Assembly (NCBI GenBank): GCA_022836615.1
Contig: MU405251.1
Span: forward strand, 212,616 to 276,615
Length of the DNA stretch: 64,000 nt
Direction of reading: 5' to 3'
From: Annulohypoxylon bovei var. microspora
Taxonomy: Eukaryota > Ascomycota > Sordariomycetes > Xylariales > Hypoxylaceae
The notes beneath the pieces are model-generated. The model was not told where the DNA came from, made no database searches, and saw only the letters and a list, made by a program, of their open reading frames with translations. A program made the translations under genes and the position numbers. This document shows, piece after piece, positions 12,351 to 22,988 of this stretch (position 1 is the first letter of the stretch; every line of letters begins with the position of its first letter).

Positions 12351-14345
12351 GGCGATTCTCGATCTCAGCAGAAGCTGATCAGTCTTCGGAAGTTGATCAA
12401 AGAAAGACAATTAGGTAGTTTAATGTTAGTCAAAACTCGAACGGTAGAGATTTGTTTGTTTCTTTCGTAATATCGGGTAGTCTCGTTTAAGCAATCTTCC
12501 CAGAGCTATTTAAGAAAAGGGAAGCTAACGGCCACTGTTAGTCCAACTAACACAGCTGGCAAGCTTCCCTAACGAACGTATCTGATTAATCAGGTAGTTG
12601 GGTTAAAGGGGAAAGAGAGAAAGTTGTAGGATGATTTACTTTATGAAGTAAGAAGTGAGTGTTTGCGTGGTTGGGAGAGTAGATAGGACCCGGCAGAAGT
12701 GGAGTGTAGATAGATCTTCAACGATCGACTAGTGCGTGAACCTTGGAAACATGTAGCTTTCGGCTAGTGGTATCCCGTTGCTATCGAAGAGGTTGCATCG
12801 ACCTTGAAACCTGTTACCAGTACTATTACCGGAATTACCTCAGCGACGCTTGGCTGATATCGAAAGTAACGAAAGTAACGAAAGTAAAGTGTCCTCTCGA
12901 GCGTCCTACCAACTCTAAGAAAGAAGAAGAAAACAATTGTTGGTTGTAGTGAAGGGCCGATTCATCAATCATCCGTAATCGTAATCCTAATAAAGTACAA
13001 CGAGGAGCGAGTGACAGGCTATCTACCGTAGCTGTACGGACCGTATGGGCTGTGGTACAAGTTAATGTGGTCAGCTAGATTGGAACAGACAATCAGAGCT
13101 CTACTGTATTATGTGTATGTAGAATGTAGATTGACATGTGTCTATGGGTGTCTGCGGGCGGGATGTTGACGAATTGACGAATGATGATGACGTCGCGGCT
13201 GATAAGTGGATAGCCAAATACTTGTTAAAGTGGGTTATGAAACTAGTGGGATTATTTTGGCTCGCTGAAATTAGGTCCATCCAAGTTCAACCAAGCCTTC
13301 CAAGGAAGGACGCTTGACCTATTTGGAAGTTGAAAATTCGGATACGAGAAGTCGCTACGCAAGGGCCGCGAGGCTCAGTGATACGTACAAAGGTACATAC
13401 ATATATGTGTATCCTTATTAAGGTATCCTACTTCGCACTCGAGAAGGAGGATTAAAGAAGACACGTCAATTATTCCTCTGAATGATTAAGAAAGAAAATA
13501 CAGGCCTTACTCACATTTGAAGAGCAATAAATGTTCGGATGGTATCGGATTGTGATACCGGCAGAAACTGACAGGTGATACAGTAATATGTTGGTGACGA
13601 AAGGTACACCTGCACTTGGACGGTTGGAGTGCCGGGTCAAGGTTGCAGTGCTGTTACTGGGTCCTGCAAGAATCTAGATATGTATGTTTATGCTGTTTAT
13701 TATTGGACGCCTGGGTGGTGGTACTAGTGTATATAACTAAGTGGGTGTGATTGCGCAGGCGTTGCTGTTCAAGATATCGACGTGGGCGAAAACCTTGGAA
13801 CTGAACAGCGACGGGTTCGATTAAATGGTTATCGAGCTATTGATGTCTACCCGGGCAAGCTAGGCATTGCCGGAGTATTACAGATCTTAGGATCGAGATG
13901 AAATTTGCTTAGTTGTATTTCGTGTGCAGGATTGAAGCTAGGTGTCCCCTCGAGGTTGTGCAGCACAGCTCTGACACTGGCAAGCTACCTGTATGTAACC
14001 AGCCGATGATGATAGATCACAAATATAGCAGAGGTGTGAGTATATCTGATTCGTCTACTGACAATTCGCCGTTGACTCGACTTACAATGATTCAAGTATA
14101 CCCGCGCAAGTTCTTATTCGAAACATCAAAGAGAAATGCAACATGCCCTAACCGGTACAAGGTGCGTTGAGGAGTTGAATTTGAATGTAGGAAATATGAA
14201 TGATAAGGTGAGAGACCAATGGCGTTGTAGGTTACGTTCGGAAAAGGAAAGGCCTCATCAATGATTGGCGGAAGTATTCGTATGCAATAATCAATATCTT
14301 ACCTCGATAAACAGGTTTGATACCTAGGTAGGTATCGTCTACTGT
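12351..14345. other. Intergenic upstream of the metallopeptidase gene
   Basis: No gene supported. A short tandem repeat of CGAAAGTAA (three copies) lies near 12858-12890. Otherwise it is ordinary AT-rich intergenic DNA with scattered TAGGTA motifs. Confidence 0.5.
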
Positions 14346-14353
14346 ATACATAC
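14346..14353. repeat. Left 8-bp target-site duplication of the MITE
   Basis: ATACATAC directly precedes the element and is repeated exactly at 14808-14815 on the other side. Confidence 0.85.
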
Positions 14354-14807
14354 TAGGGGTCTGCAAAATACGTATTTTGAATCAAAATACGGTATTTAAA
14401 TGCAATACGTGCATTATACCATTATACACATACAAACCATGTATTTTGACTTGTATAACCACGTATAATAGATTTTACACCACCACCACCACCACCACGT
14501 TGTATTTATTAGATAATATTTTTTTTTTCTCATATAACGTTTATTACTTGTTTTTTTTTTTTTTAATGCGATCGGGTTGATGTAAAAGGTTTAAGTGGTT
14601 GAAATGGCGGTTGAAATGGTGGTTGAAATGATCGAATAAAAAATGTTCCTTTAGGTGTATATCTCCCAAAATATTGCATACCCACCGATATATATGTGGG
14701 GCCGGGTGGTTTTTCCGACCCGCTATACGCATAGTAAATCATTATACGGTATTATACAATACAAAATACGTATATACAAAATACGTATTTTGAAATGCAG
14801 AACCCTA
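14354..14807. mobile_element. hAT-type MITE, 454 bp, non-coding
   Basis: Both ends carry an inverted repeat: TAGGGGTCTGCA on the left, and on the right, read on the other strand, TAGGGTTCTGCA. Each is followed within a few bases by the palindrome CAAAATACGTATTTTG or its AAATACGTATTTTG form. The element is flanked by the exact 8-bp duplication ATACATAC, the length made by hAT transposases. Inside are a CCA/ACC microsatellite (about 14478-14498), two T runs (about 14519 and 14551), three tandem GGTTGAAATGG-like units (about 14597-14630) and many ATACG motifs. It encodes no transposase, so it must have been moved by a partner elsewhere in the genome. Confidence 0.85.
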
Positions 14808-14815
14808 ATACATAC
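14808..14815. repeat. Right 8-bp target-site duplication of the MITE
   Basis: An exact second copy of ATACATAC, immediately after the terminal CCCTA of the element. Confidence 0.85.
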
Positions 14816-17352
14816 CTAGGTAAATGTAGGTACATATATTGCGCCTTCCTGCTCAACTCTCTACTATCCTATTCTACCAAATGCAGGTGCATTGGAATAA
14901 GAACATCAAGAATTCCAAACAAACCTTTAAGGTTCTCCCATGAATGCTTACCGGACCGACCCGAAATATACCTCTTTAACTCTATTCCACGAAGTTACAC
15001 GTACGAGTCTCACATTCCTTAGCTCATCTGGTGCATTTGTAAAACGGAGTGACCCCTTTGGAAGCGTTCCCCGTGATACTGTCAGGTCATAAATGCAGAT
15101 GCAGAGATGTAGTGACAGGTATGATCTAGGCGGAGTATACTGTACGCTCTCCATGATCGACATCGGCGCATATCCGTGCGGCATGTGTGCATGTCGGCCT
15201 TACCATAAAACCAATGAATTAAGTCGAAGGCGGGTAGATATTCGTCGTCCAGCAAAATCTCGTATCCTCGTTACTCTGCGACCATAAAACTGCGTATAAT
15301 TTACACTATCCTATGTCTAAACTGACGATTGCATAGGAAATACGCAATACGAGGTTCGACTTCAGTTCAATCTCATAAGTTCATACTATGTAGGTAGGTA
15401 TGTTTCTTTGAAACTTCTGTCGGCGCAAGTTGCCGACAAGCAGGAATAGGATGCCGTGTGACCCGTATCCGATTAATCCTCTGGTACATACCGCAGAGCG
15501 TCATCGTTCGTAAGGCTAGCAAGCCAGGTGGTTAGTTGTACAGCCAAGCTCTCCTGGAGAAATAATGGCATGAATCGACAAAGAGCAAGCTTTTGTGTTT
15601 TTAAGTGTTTGCAGTTAAATGCGGGTATAGCACGTTTTCAGGGCGTTTTAGCCCTGCTTTCGTTTGACAGGGGTTTAAATTGGCTTCCATTTTCGGATGA
15701 GAGGTCGCATGCCACGAAGCTCGCCGTATCATGCATCTGATGGAAGAATGATAAAAGGCTACCTTGATCCCCTTTTTAACTCCTTTTCGTGGACATTCCG
15801 TGGACATTCATCTAATTCTTGCATTAGAAGAAACCTGATGTCAGCAGCAAGTGGAAATAGGAGAGCTTGGTAAGTGCACGTTGCTTCATCTCTCTACCCC
15901 TGATCTAATCAGCTCAGTCAAGGACAGGCAGTTTGACCTTTGTCAAGTTAATGACTTCAAAATATTTGAATCGATGGAAGGAAGCTTAGCTATCTGCCGA
16001 AACAACATCGTAGATCGCACTATACCAAGTTCATCTGTGTCTTGTCCGCTAGGTAACTTAGATGGCAACATATGGGAATAGGGATGCTGATAAGCAATGC
16101 CATGTCTGAAAGACGTTACCATATTGGTCCTCACCCCGGACTATAAGAATCACCCATTCCAACGTGCTATAATAACAACTACCTACTATACCTGTTAGTT
16201 AATGAAAAGGATGTCTTATTTAAAATTTATTAGCTTATCTTGAATGCTCTCTATGCCCCTTTTCGAATCAGGTTTGTTGGGTTAGGACCAAGCCTCTCCA
16301 GTATCCCGCAGTATGGATAGAGATGATCAAAGATGATCACGCCAGCTGGGAAAAGAAACCGGCGCAAACACCAGTAAGCTTCGGTTATGACTTTCAGCGT
16401 AGACGCCAACCTATAGAAACATGGCATTGCAAAGATATGATGATTGTTCGCAGGTTGTCCTGCAGCCCACCAGGTCGTCCAAGAAACGATTGGCCGAATA
16501 ATTATATCCCAGTCCTTTGGAAGTGATGGTATTGGTTCCGAATATGTAGCCGGTAAATTAGTGGACATGACGAACTCCCTAAAGATGCTGTGTATCGTGC
16601 TATGGGCGCTGAATTTCTGGCCCTATGAGATCTAGGCAGGTGCTATGTAGGATTGCGCTGAGGACTAGCGGATTCTTAAAGACCCAAAGAGCCAAGGGAA
16701 GCTGAGCTCGGGCTTAAAACATCAATTTTATTGCATCACCCGGTTTCCATGGAGAGAGGAATGCAAAGTTTTAACCCTTGCTGGGTTAGCCTGGTTAGGA
16801 GCAAGTACCGTAGATGGGACTAGGCCTAGGACTAGGACCGTTCCCATTAGTAAAACTTTAGTACAGCACTATTTTCCCTTGCGGGATCAAAGATCCTTGG
16901 TTTGTATCGTTTGTATCTCCGCCAACTGAATTGACTTTTTTTCCTTCTCTTACGCACTCCATCTCACCCATCGTCGTTCATTATCAAAGTTTACAGCAAC
17001 TATACATTTAGTTATACACTCTTTCTTTCTTTTACCCACTTCAATACTAGGTACTCTAAAAAGTCTTCGTACCGATTAACTTTGTGATTCATCTTAATAA
17101 ACTCGAGACTTAGATAAATCTGTATCCCTAATACCTAATTCCATCCATCCATCCAAACCTATCAATATTCTCGATCTTCCCGAGTAACCATCAACCCCCC
17201 TTCGCTTACACCAGCAAGCGCCCGGCCAACAACTCGACCCAATCATCCTTACCCCCCGCAATATTTTTCTGATAATCACTCGACGAACGTCACTTAGAAC
17301 TTAGGGGGAATAAGTAAGAAGAATCTTTGGCCTCTGGTCCAAGCAAGGGAAA
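14816..17352. other. Intergenic between the MITE and the Whi5-like gene
   Basis: No supported gene. A minus-strand frame at 16251-16568 (105 codons) has a few hydrophobic stretches but no recognised motif or relative, and I treat it as chance. The last 400 bases are TCTTTC- and CATC-rich, fitting a promoter and leader for the downstream gene. Confidence 0.5.
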
Positions 17353-18511
17353 ATGTCGTCGCCGTTAAAGAAGCAGCCAGAGGCTGTCGCAGACAAGGTC
17401 CTCAAACGAGTGGAAGTTAGCAAGGTATGTTCAGAAACCTAGTTTGCCTGCTAGATGATCAAAATTGCATTGGGATCTGACAGGTATTTTTTCACAATGA
17501 CAGATCGCCCGAAGACTACAAGGTCGACTGGCTCTAGCACAATTTAAGACTAAACATGGATGGGAGGACTTGTCACTCGATAATATCGAACCCAAGATCG
17601 AGGAGGAGATTCGACGAAAACGTCTCATCGACGGCGATGTCCTATCCGACTCTTCATCCAGCACTTCAGAACTTCCATATCCAAGTAGTAGAGCACTCAT
17701 GAGCTCCCCGCTCAAAGCCCCCCTCTTTTCGGATGCCATTGGGTCTAGCAATGGCAGTACTGGTCACCGCAAGCGCACATATCATATGGCCTCATTCGAT
17801 ATGGACATGGCCATGTCGAGTCCAACTAAGCGGTTCCGAACCTCGCCTGTCAACCACAAGTCCTTCAACGCTTCACACGGACATGGATCTTGGAGAACAC
17901 ACCGCCAACTAACCCAATCTTCCCCTGTTAAGCCACGAAGACAACAACACTTCACAACATCTACTGGTCCAGATATCTCCTTCTTTCAAAGCGCACGCCG
18001 CCCCTCTGTGGATCTCACACCGAATTTTGCGGCACTTTCGGATGATGATGACGACCTCTTACCAGCGCACTCTTTTGCGGTCAACCACAACCAATCGCCT
18101 CCACGAACGCCTCCTATGCGCAGCAGAGGGATCAATCGCCGGGGTAAGGACAGGAACACAGCAAATGGACAAAAATCCGAAGAAGGCGCAGATTTGCTGC
18201 TCTATCTAGCGGCATCTCCCTCGCCCGCAGTAAACTCGACCAAGACTCGTATGGACCCCCCATCTACACCCCCTCCTAAGAAGGACCTTGCACTGCCTTC
18301 GTCGATGATGACGACACCTGGAGGCGGTAACCTTTTCCCGACTACGCCAGGCCAGCCTTTTGACATTTCAGATTTCGTCAACATCACGCCCAGCCCTGCA
18401 CAGAAGCCATGGAAGACACCGCTGTCGCTTAGGACGCCTACGGCGAAGACACCCATGAGCGGGGCGAGACGACGGTTAACGTTTGACGAACCAATTCTAA
18501 GTCTACCTTAA
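17353..18511 (+). CDS. Whi5/Nrm1-family G1/S transcriptional repressor
   Basis: Likely repressor that binds SBF/MBF-type transcription factors at G1/S promoters until CDK phosphorylation releases it. Exon 1 (17353..17424, 24 codons) joins exon 2 (17504..18511) across a 79-nt intron, giving 359 aa. The conserved Whi5/Nrm1 block is residues about 23-60: SKIARRLQGRLALAQFKTKH, then GWEDLSLDNIEPKIEEEIRR. The intron lies inside this block, which supports the model. The rest is disordered, Ser/Pro-rich and dense in SP/TP sites (SPTKRFRTSPV, TPPPKK, TPTAKTP), as expected for a CDK target. A second in-gene acceptor 20 bases upstream of the chosen one would break the motif. Whether it is closer to Whi5 or to Nrm1 cannot be decided from this region alone. 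Confidence 0.8.
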
Positions 18512-20918
18512 GCTAATTAGGCTGCTCTACTCTTCTACTAGTATTTAATGTTGGGATAATCACGGGCTGCCTTCTTTCCCTTCGATATTTACTTGAACCC
18601 CCTTTTTACTCAGTGTGCGTATACACACTTATACACACACACGAATGACAATACCCGGCCTTGGCCATGATCAATTAGTATGGATGTTTCTACGGAATGG
18701 ATGGACGGATGGATAGACCTTAGTGGTCGATATGCTTGTACAACACAGGGTACGGACTTTTTCTATTTTCTCTCTAGGTCAGCAACGCGGGATGCACGGA
18801 GTCTACTGGTCACGGCATCAACCATCAACCATTGTCAATTTGTTTTTTTTTCTGCCAATTCACCACGATACGGCACTTCTATCCACACTTGCATTTAGGT
18901 AGTGTTTTGTTTCTTTGTTTTCGCGAGATGGGGAAACCTGTTGCATAGCCCTGCGACAACGAGGACGGTCTGATAGGACGGAAGACGGAACGGGGTGGAG
19001 GGACCACACATCACATATGGGCACGGGGAGAGAACGTGTAGGTAGTTTAGCTCACTCACATACCACGCTTTGCCAATGCGAGTCTATTTGTTTTTCTCCG
19101 CAGCCCAACGCTCCGCACTAGACAATTGCGTAACTTCGTGATGCCCATCATCCTCAATTGCGGATAGAGAATGTAGCGAGATAGGTCATTGGTCGAATTG
19201 GTCCGGAGGAAGACGGTTGTCGTCGTAATTCGAGAGAAAGGTGCATGTGATCGTGCTCCTTTTGTACGGTTACAGAAAAATATAGACGCGAGATAGGACG
19301 CTAGGGCGCGTCATTAAACACGCGACGGGAATTTTCGCGTTTCGCGTAGAGTTGCGGGCCAATGAGAAGATTCGGGGGTGCAGGGGTGCAGGGATACCCC
19401 TCGCTTCTTCCGAGCTCTGGTGTGGAATATTCCGGCTGATGTCACGTTTGTCCGTCGAGGAGGGTGATGGTCGGCGATTTGCTTGCGTGATGATGGGGAG
19501 ATCGTTACATCGCTGGGTTTGCTGGTTGATGGATTGGGTGATATTTGTTTATTTATGTTTCCCCTTCGGTTTTTATAGTGTCGATTGATACCTAAATTGT
19601 AAAAGTTGGTTTGGTGGATAGGTACATGTTTGATGCGATTTTGAATATAACCTCACCCCCTTTTACCCTCAACTATTACTGACAAAAAGAGAAACATACG
19701 AACTGATCATGGATGAATACTTACATAGGCGCATGCGGTTTATTTTGGTCGATATATCTGGTGGTGAGCCGGGGGAAAACTACATATTTTGGCTTAGGCT
19801 TAGCTTGAGTTAAGGATAGACAAATCTACTAATTGCTATTCGTTACAGTGTATATTTTAGTGTCATTTTCAACACGTCGGAAACATGATGAGGGGTCGAG
19901 ATAATCTAGTGTATATGCATACACGTAAGCTCATGTCTACCAGTGACACTCGGGCAGTTATTCTATAAGCAGCAAGAGACGCGTGCTATCACGGAATAGC
20001 CACCGATAAACCATCCAAGGCGTAGTATGTATGTGACCAAGACCTGTTTCAAATAGTTGGTGTACCTACATATCAAATCATAAGGAAGATTTGCAATACC
20101 GAGTACCCCTATTGGGTACTTACCTACCTACGTAATACCTCCCTGGTATAACATTAACTGCCACAAACGAGTAGCTGAAGATGTTAAAGAGCCGCAACTC
20201 CCCTCACTAGATATTAGTTACATATATATACGTTGCGTTAGGTTCGTAGTACTGGTAATACGAAGCACACACATTGAGACAACGATTCGAACTTGAGAAC
20301 TTTTGATTTAATTCAGCTTTACGCGTCTCTGCGGCGAACGTTTTGTTTCCACACATCCCACGCCATCACAGCGTAGGTAGGTATATGTATATAGGTATGT
20401 ATGTCCCATCTCTCCGTCTCTCTATCCATCACTCATCTCTCGTCCAGCTCTTCATCAAACTTCCCTAAATTTACACTCGCCTCGTCTCTTGTTTCCCTAG
20501 CTTGGGTATTGTATATGGCAGTGGGGGCTTAGTAGCAACGCCCTTCTGTCTCGAACAGAAACAATAAAAAGGTAACACCGCATCTGTGTCTGTATATACT
20601 GAGGCGGGGGACATCCTCGTTTTCTGTCCCCCGCCCCCATCTTCCTCTAACTAGTATGTGCCTCGTTCGGCACACACCTAGTTGGTATCATAAGCGAGCG
20701 TGTGGTCGCGGGTATCACAAACCCAACATTCAGACATGTAAAAATTAACAAGCAAAAAAAAAACAAAGAGCAATGCATCGCACCAAGAACTCCGAGCTAC
20801 CCCTTTTCGGTAAATGCGAAAATCAAACAGGTAGCGATGCTTCATGCCCCGTCACCTAGTCCCTTCTCCGCGGTATTACGCCTTCCCGTTCATCTTCGTC
20901 CTCCACGGGAACGGGAGG
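18512..20918. other. Intergenic between the Whi5-like gene and the membrane protein gene
   Basis: 3' regions of two convergent genes. No coding region or RNA gene seen. Short GT- and CA-rich tracts occur near 18610-18650, and TAGGTA motifs near 20120 and 20372. Confidence 0.5.
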
Positions 20919-22988
20919 CTATAAAGCCTTCCCCACGCTCCCCTGACTCGAGCCGCTGCGCCGCGTGTCCGAGTCGCGGCGCGCGATCCCATTATCCGGC
21001 GTCGGCGAGTAGCGCGCGGCGGGCCCGACGTCGGGGCCGGGGTCGCTCCACTGGCTCATGCTCATGCTGACGCCGCTCGAGTACTTGGACGTGAAGCTCT
21101 CGGTGCGCACGTGCGCCGCCTTCGGCGTATTGGGCATCGGCCTGCTGCCGTAGCTCACCCTGGGGTCTCTGACGGTGGCGTCGAAGCTGGAGTTGGCGCT
21201 GAGCAGGTCCGGGCGGTCGAGGTCGAAGGGGTCGGAGCGGAACTTGTTGCGGCGCGTGCCGACGGTGGATATACTCGCGTTGGACTCGCGGTACATGCTG
21301 CTGTTCATCACGCTGTTCAGGCGTGCGCCCGCGTTGCTCGGCTGCCGGTTGATGCCGCCGGTAGCCACGCTGTGCCCGCGCGAGCGGCGGACGTTCTGCA
21401 CGTAAGTTGCGAGGCCGCCGTTTGCCGCGACGGATGGTGCTGTGATGGCGTTCGCGTCTGAGAATGGGTTGTTTGCTGCTGAAACAACTATGGGCTTTGC
21501 TTTGGCTGTGTTGTTCCCTATGGCGTTGACATCTGAAAAGGGGTCGTCGAAGTTTAATCCCAGGCCGCCGAGGAAGTGTTGCTCATTGCCTACAGATATC
21601 GAGCGGCGCTGGCTCCCTCTTGCGCTGTTTCGCCTCCTTGCTGCTTGCTCGAGTTGCCTGTCGTCCATGTTCATGAGTGTGAGGAAATCGGGCTGCGAGC
21701 CAACTCTCGGCCTATTGTCATTATCCGTAGACCTCGGAACGGCATATGATTCGTTATTCATTGGCTCAGCCTTAGATTCGTGACGCAGTCGCCAGTTGAA
21801 ATTTCCATCTTCCGCTAATCGACCCCACCAGTCTACGAAACGACCTTTAGTCGTTGGCGGTGCTCCTATAACTCCGGCATTTGAGTTACTTCGACTATGC
21901 GCCCCGTCGGGCGGTCCAAATTGCGAGGTCCCTCGGTCGAGGTTGACGCTTGGGCTCGGGCTGTTGCTACGGGCCACAATGTCGTTGACTCTTCCGCGCA
22001 ATTTCTTATATTTCATGCCAACCAAGGCAAAGAGCTTCTCAGACATTGGGGTCGGTCCCACGGATGACCGATCAATGAGATAAGGGCCTTTCTCACGGTC
22101 GCGGAAAGTAGTGTCTGGTGACAATGGCGTCAATAACGTGCTTCTCCGCTCTTGCATCTTTCTCTTCCGCCATAGCCAGATAACGAACGCTATGAGCGAA
22201 ATGATTATGATTCCTCCGACTACTCCAGCAGCTATCGCTATCGTCTGCTGCGTTGTGATGGCATTGCCGGTTACTTGCTGTTGGGTGGCTGACAGCCCTC
22301 CCCCGTTTGTCTCCGTTTCTAGCGATGATGACCCTGTAGCTTGTGTCCCACCCGCCGTTAGTGTTGCTGTGTTTACACCTAAAACGGTTGATATAGCCGA
22401 ATCTTCTGATTGGCTATTTGTCGACTGTATTAATACTGCACTGTCAGTGGACAGTTGCTCTTGACCTCCAGATTGAGACGGCGAAGGTCCAGCATCAGTA
22501 AGAAGTGCAGCATCAGAAGTGACAGAGGCGTCATTAGCGGTGTTAAAGATTGACGACGGAAGTGTTGAAGAGGGCTGATCAGTGGACTGGTTAGTAGATT
22601 GGTCAGTGGCCGTCGAACTTATCGCTGGTGCCACAATTATTGGAGGCGCATTAACTATTGCCGCAGTGCTCGTTGTACTTGAAGTTGTATCCGAGGAAAC
22701 TTGAGTAGTGGAGTCCGGTAGTGTTGGATTAATAACCTGAGTCTCTTGAGGAGCCGTCGGTATCGATGTAGACGTGGATGATGAAGTCGATAATAATGAT
22801 GAAGATGAAGTCGTAGTAGTGCTCGATATTGAAGAAGAGGATGTCGATGTAGATGTTGAGCTCGAACTTGAAGATATTGAAGTCGAAGATGATAATGAGG
22901 TTGAAGTTGAATTTGATGCAAGTAGGATATTTGCTACTTTCGGCACTGCCGTACACCTTTGCCCGTTGCGGGTTGTAATCGATGCCAT
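20919..22988 (-). CDS. Ser/Thr-rich single-pass membrane protein, Mid2-like sensor architecture
   Basis: A single exon of 689 aa. Residues about 25-245 are extremely Ser/Thr-rich and would be heavily O-mannosylated outside the cell. Residues about 248-273 form one membrane helix (IAIAAGVVGGIIIISLIAFVIWLW), followed by the stop-transfer sequence RKRKMQERR and a 410-residue cytosolic tail with many RRNS-, RRSRGHS- and SP-type phosphosites. This layout is shared by fungal wall-stress sensors (Wsc/Mid2) and Axl2-like proteins, but no WSC or cadherin domain is present. The N-terminus (MASITTRNGQRCTAV) has no classical signal peptide, so the helix may act as a reverse signal anchor, or a small upstream exon may have been missed. 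The last 500 bases are strongly GC-rich. A role in wall or stress sensing is an inference from architecture only. Confidence 0.75.
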   Translation of the reverse strand: MASITTRNGQRCTAVPKVANILLASNSTSTSLSSSTSISSSSSSTSTSTSSSSISSTTTTSSSSLLSTSSSTSTSIPTAPQETQVINPTLPDSTTQVSSDTTSSTTSTAAIVNAPPIIVAPAISSTATDQSTNQSTDQPSSTLPSSIFNTANDASVTSDAALLTDAGPSPSQSGGQEQLSTDSAVLIQSTNSQSEDSAISTVLGVNTATLTAGGTQATGSSSLETETNGGGLSATQQQVTGNAITTQQTIAIAAGVVGGIIIISLIAFVIWLWRKRKMQERRSTLLTPLSPDTTFRDREKGPYLIDRSSVGPTPMSEKLFALVGMKYKKLRGRVNDIVARSNSPSPSVNLDRGTSQFGPPDGAHSRSNSNAGVIGAPPTTKGRFVDWWGRLAEDGNFNWRLRHESKAEPMNNESYAVPRSTDNDNRPRVGSQPDFLTLMNMDDRQLEQAARRRNSARGSQRRSISVGNEQHFLGGLGLNFDDPFSDVNAIGNNTAKAKPIVVSAANNPFSDANAITAPSVAANGGLATYVQNVRRSRGHSVATGGINRQPSNAGARLNSVMNSSMYRESNASISTVGTRRNKFRSDPFDLDRPDLLSANSSFDATVRDPRVSYGSRPMPNTPKAAHVRTESFTSKYSSGVSMSMSQWSDPGPDVGPAARYSPTPDNGIARRDSDTRRSGSSQGSVGKAL

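Noticed and set aside
16251..16568. 105-codon minus-strand frame with hydrophobic stretches
   Set aside because: No recognisable motif, relative or promoter context; it overlaps plus-strand frames of similar length.
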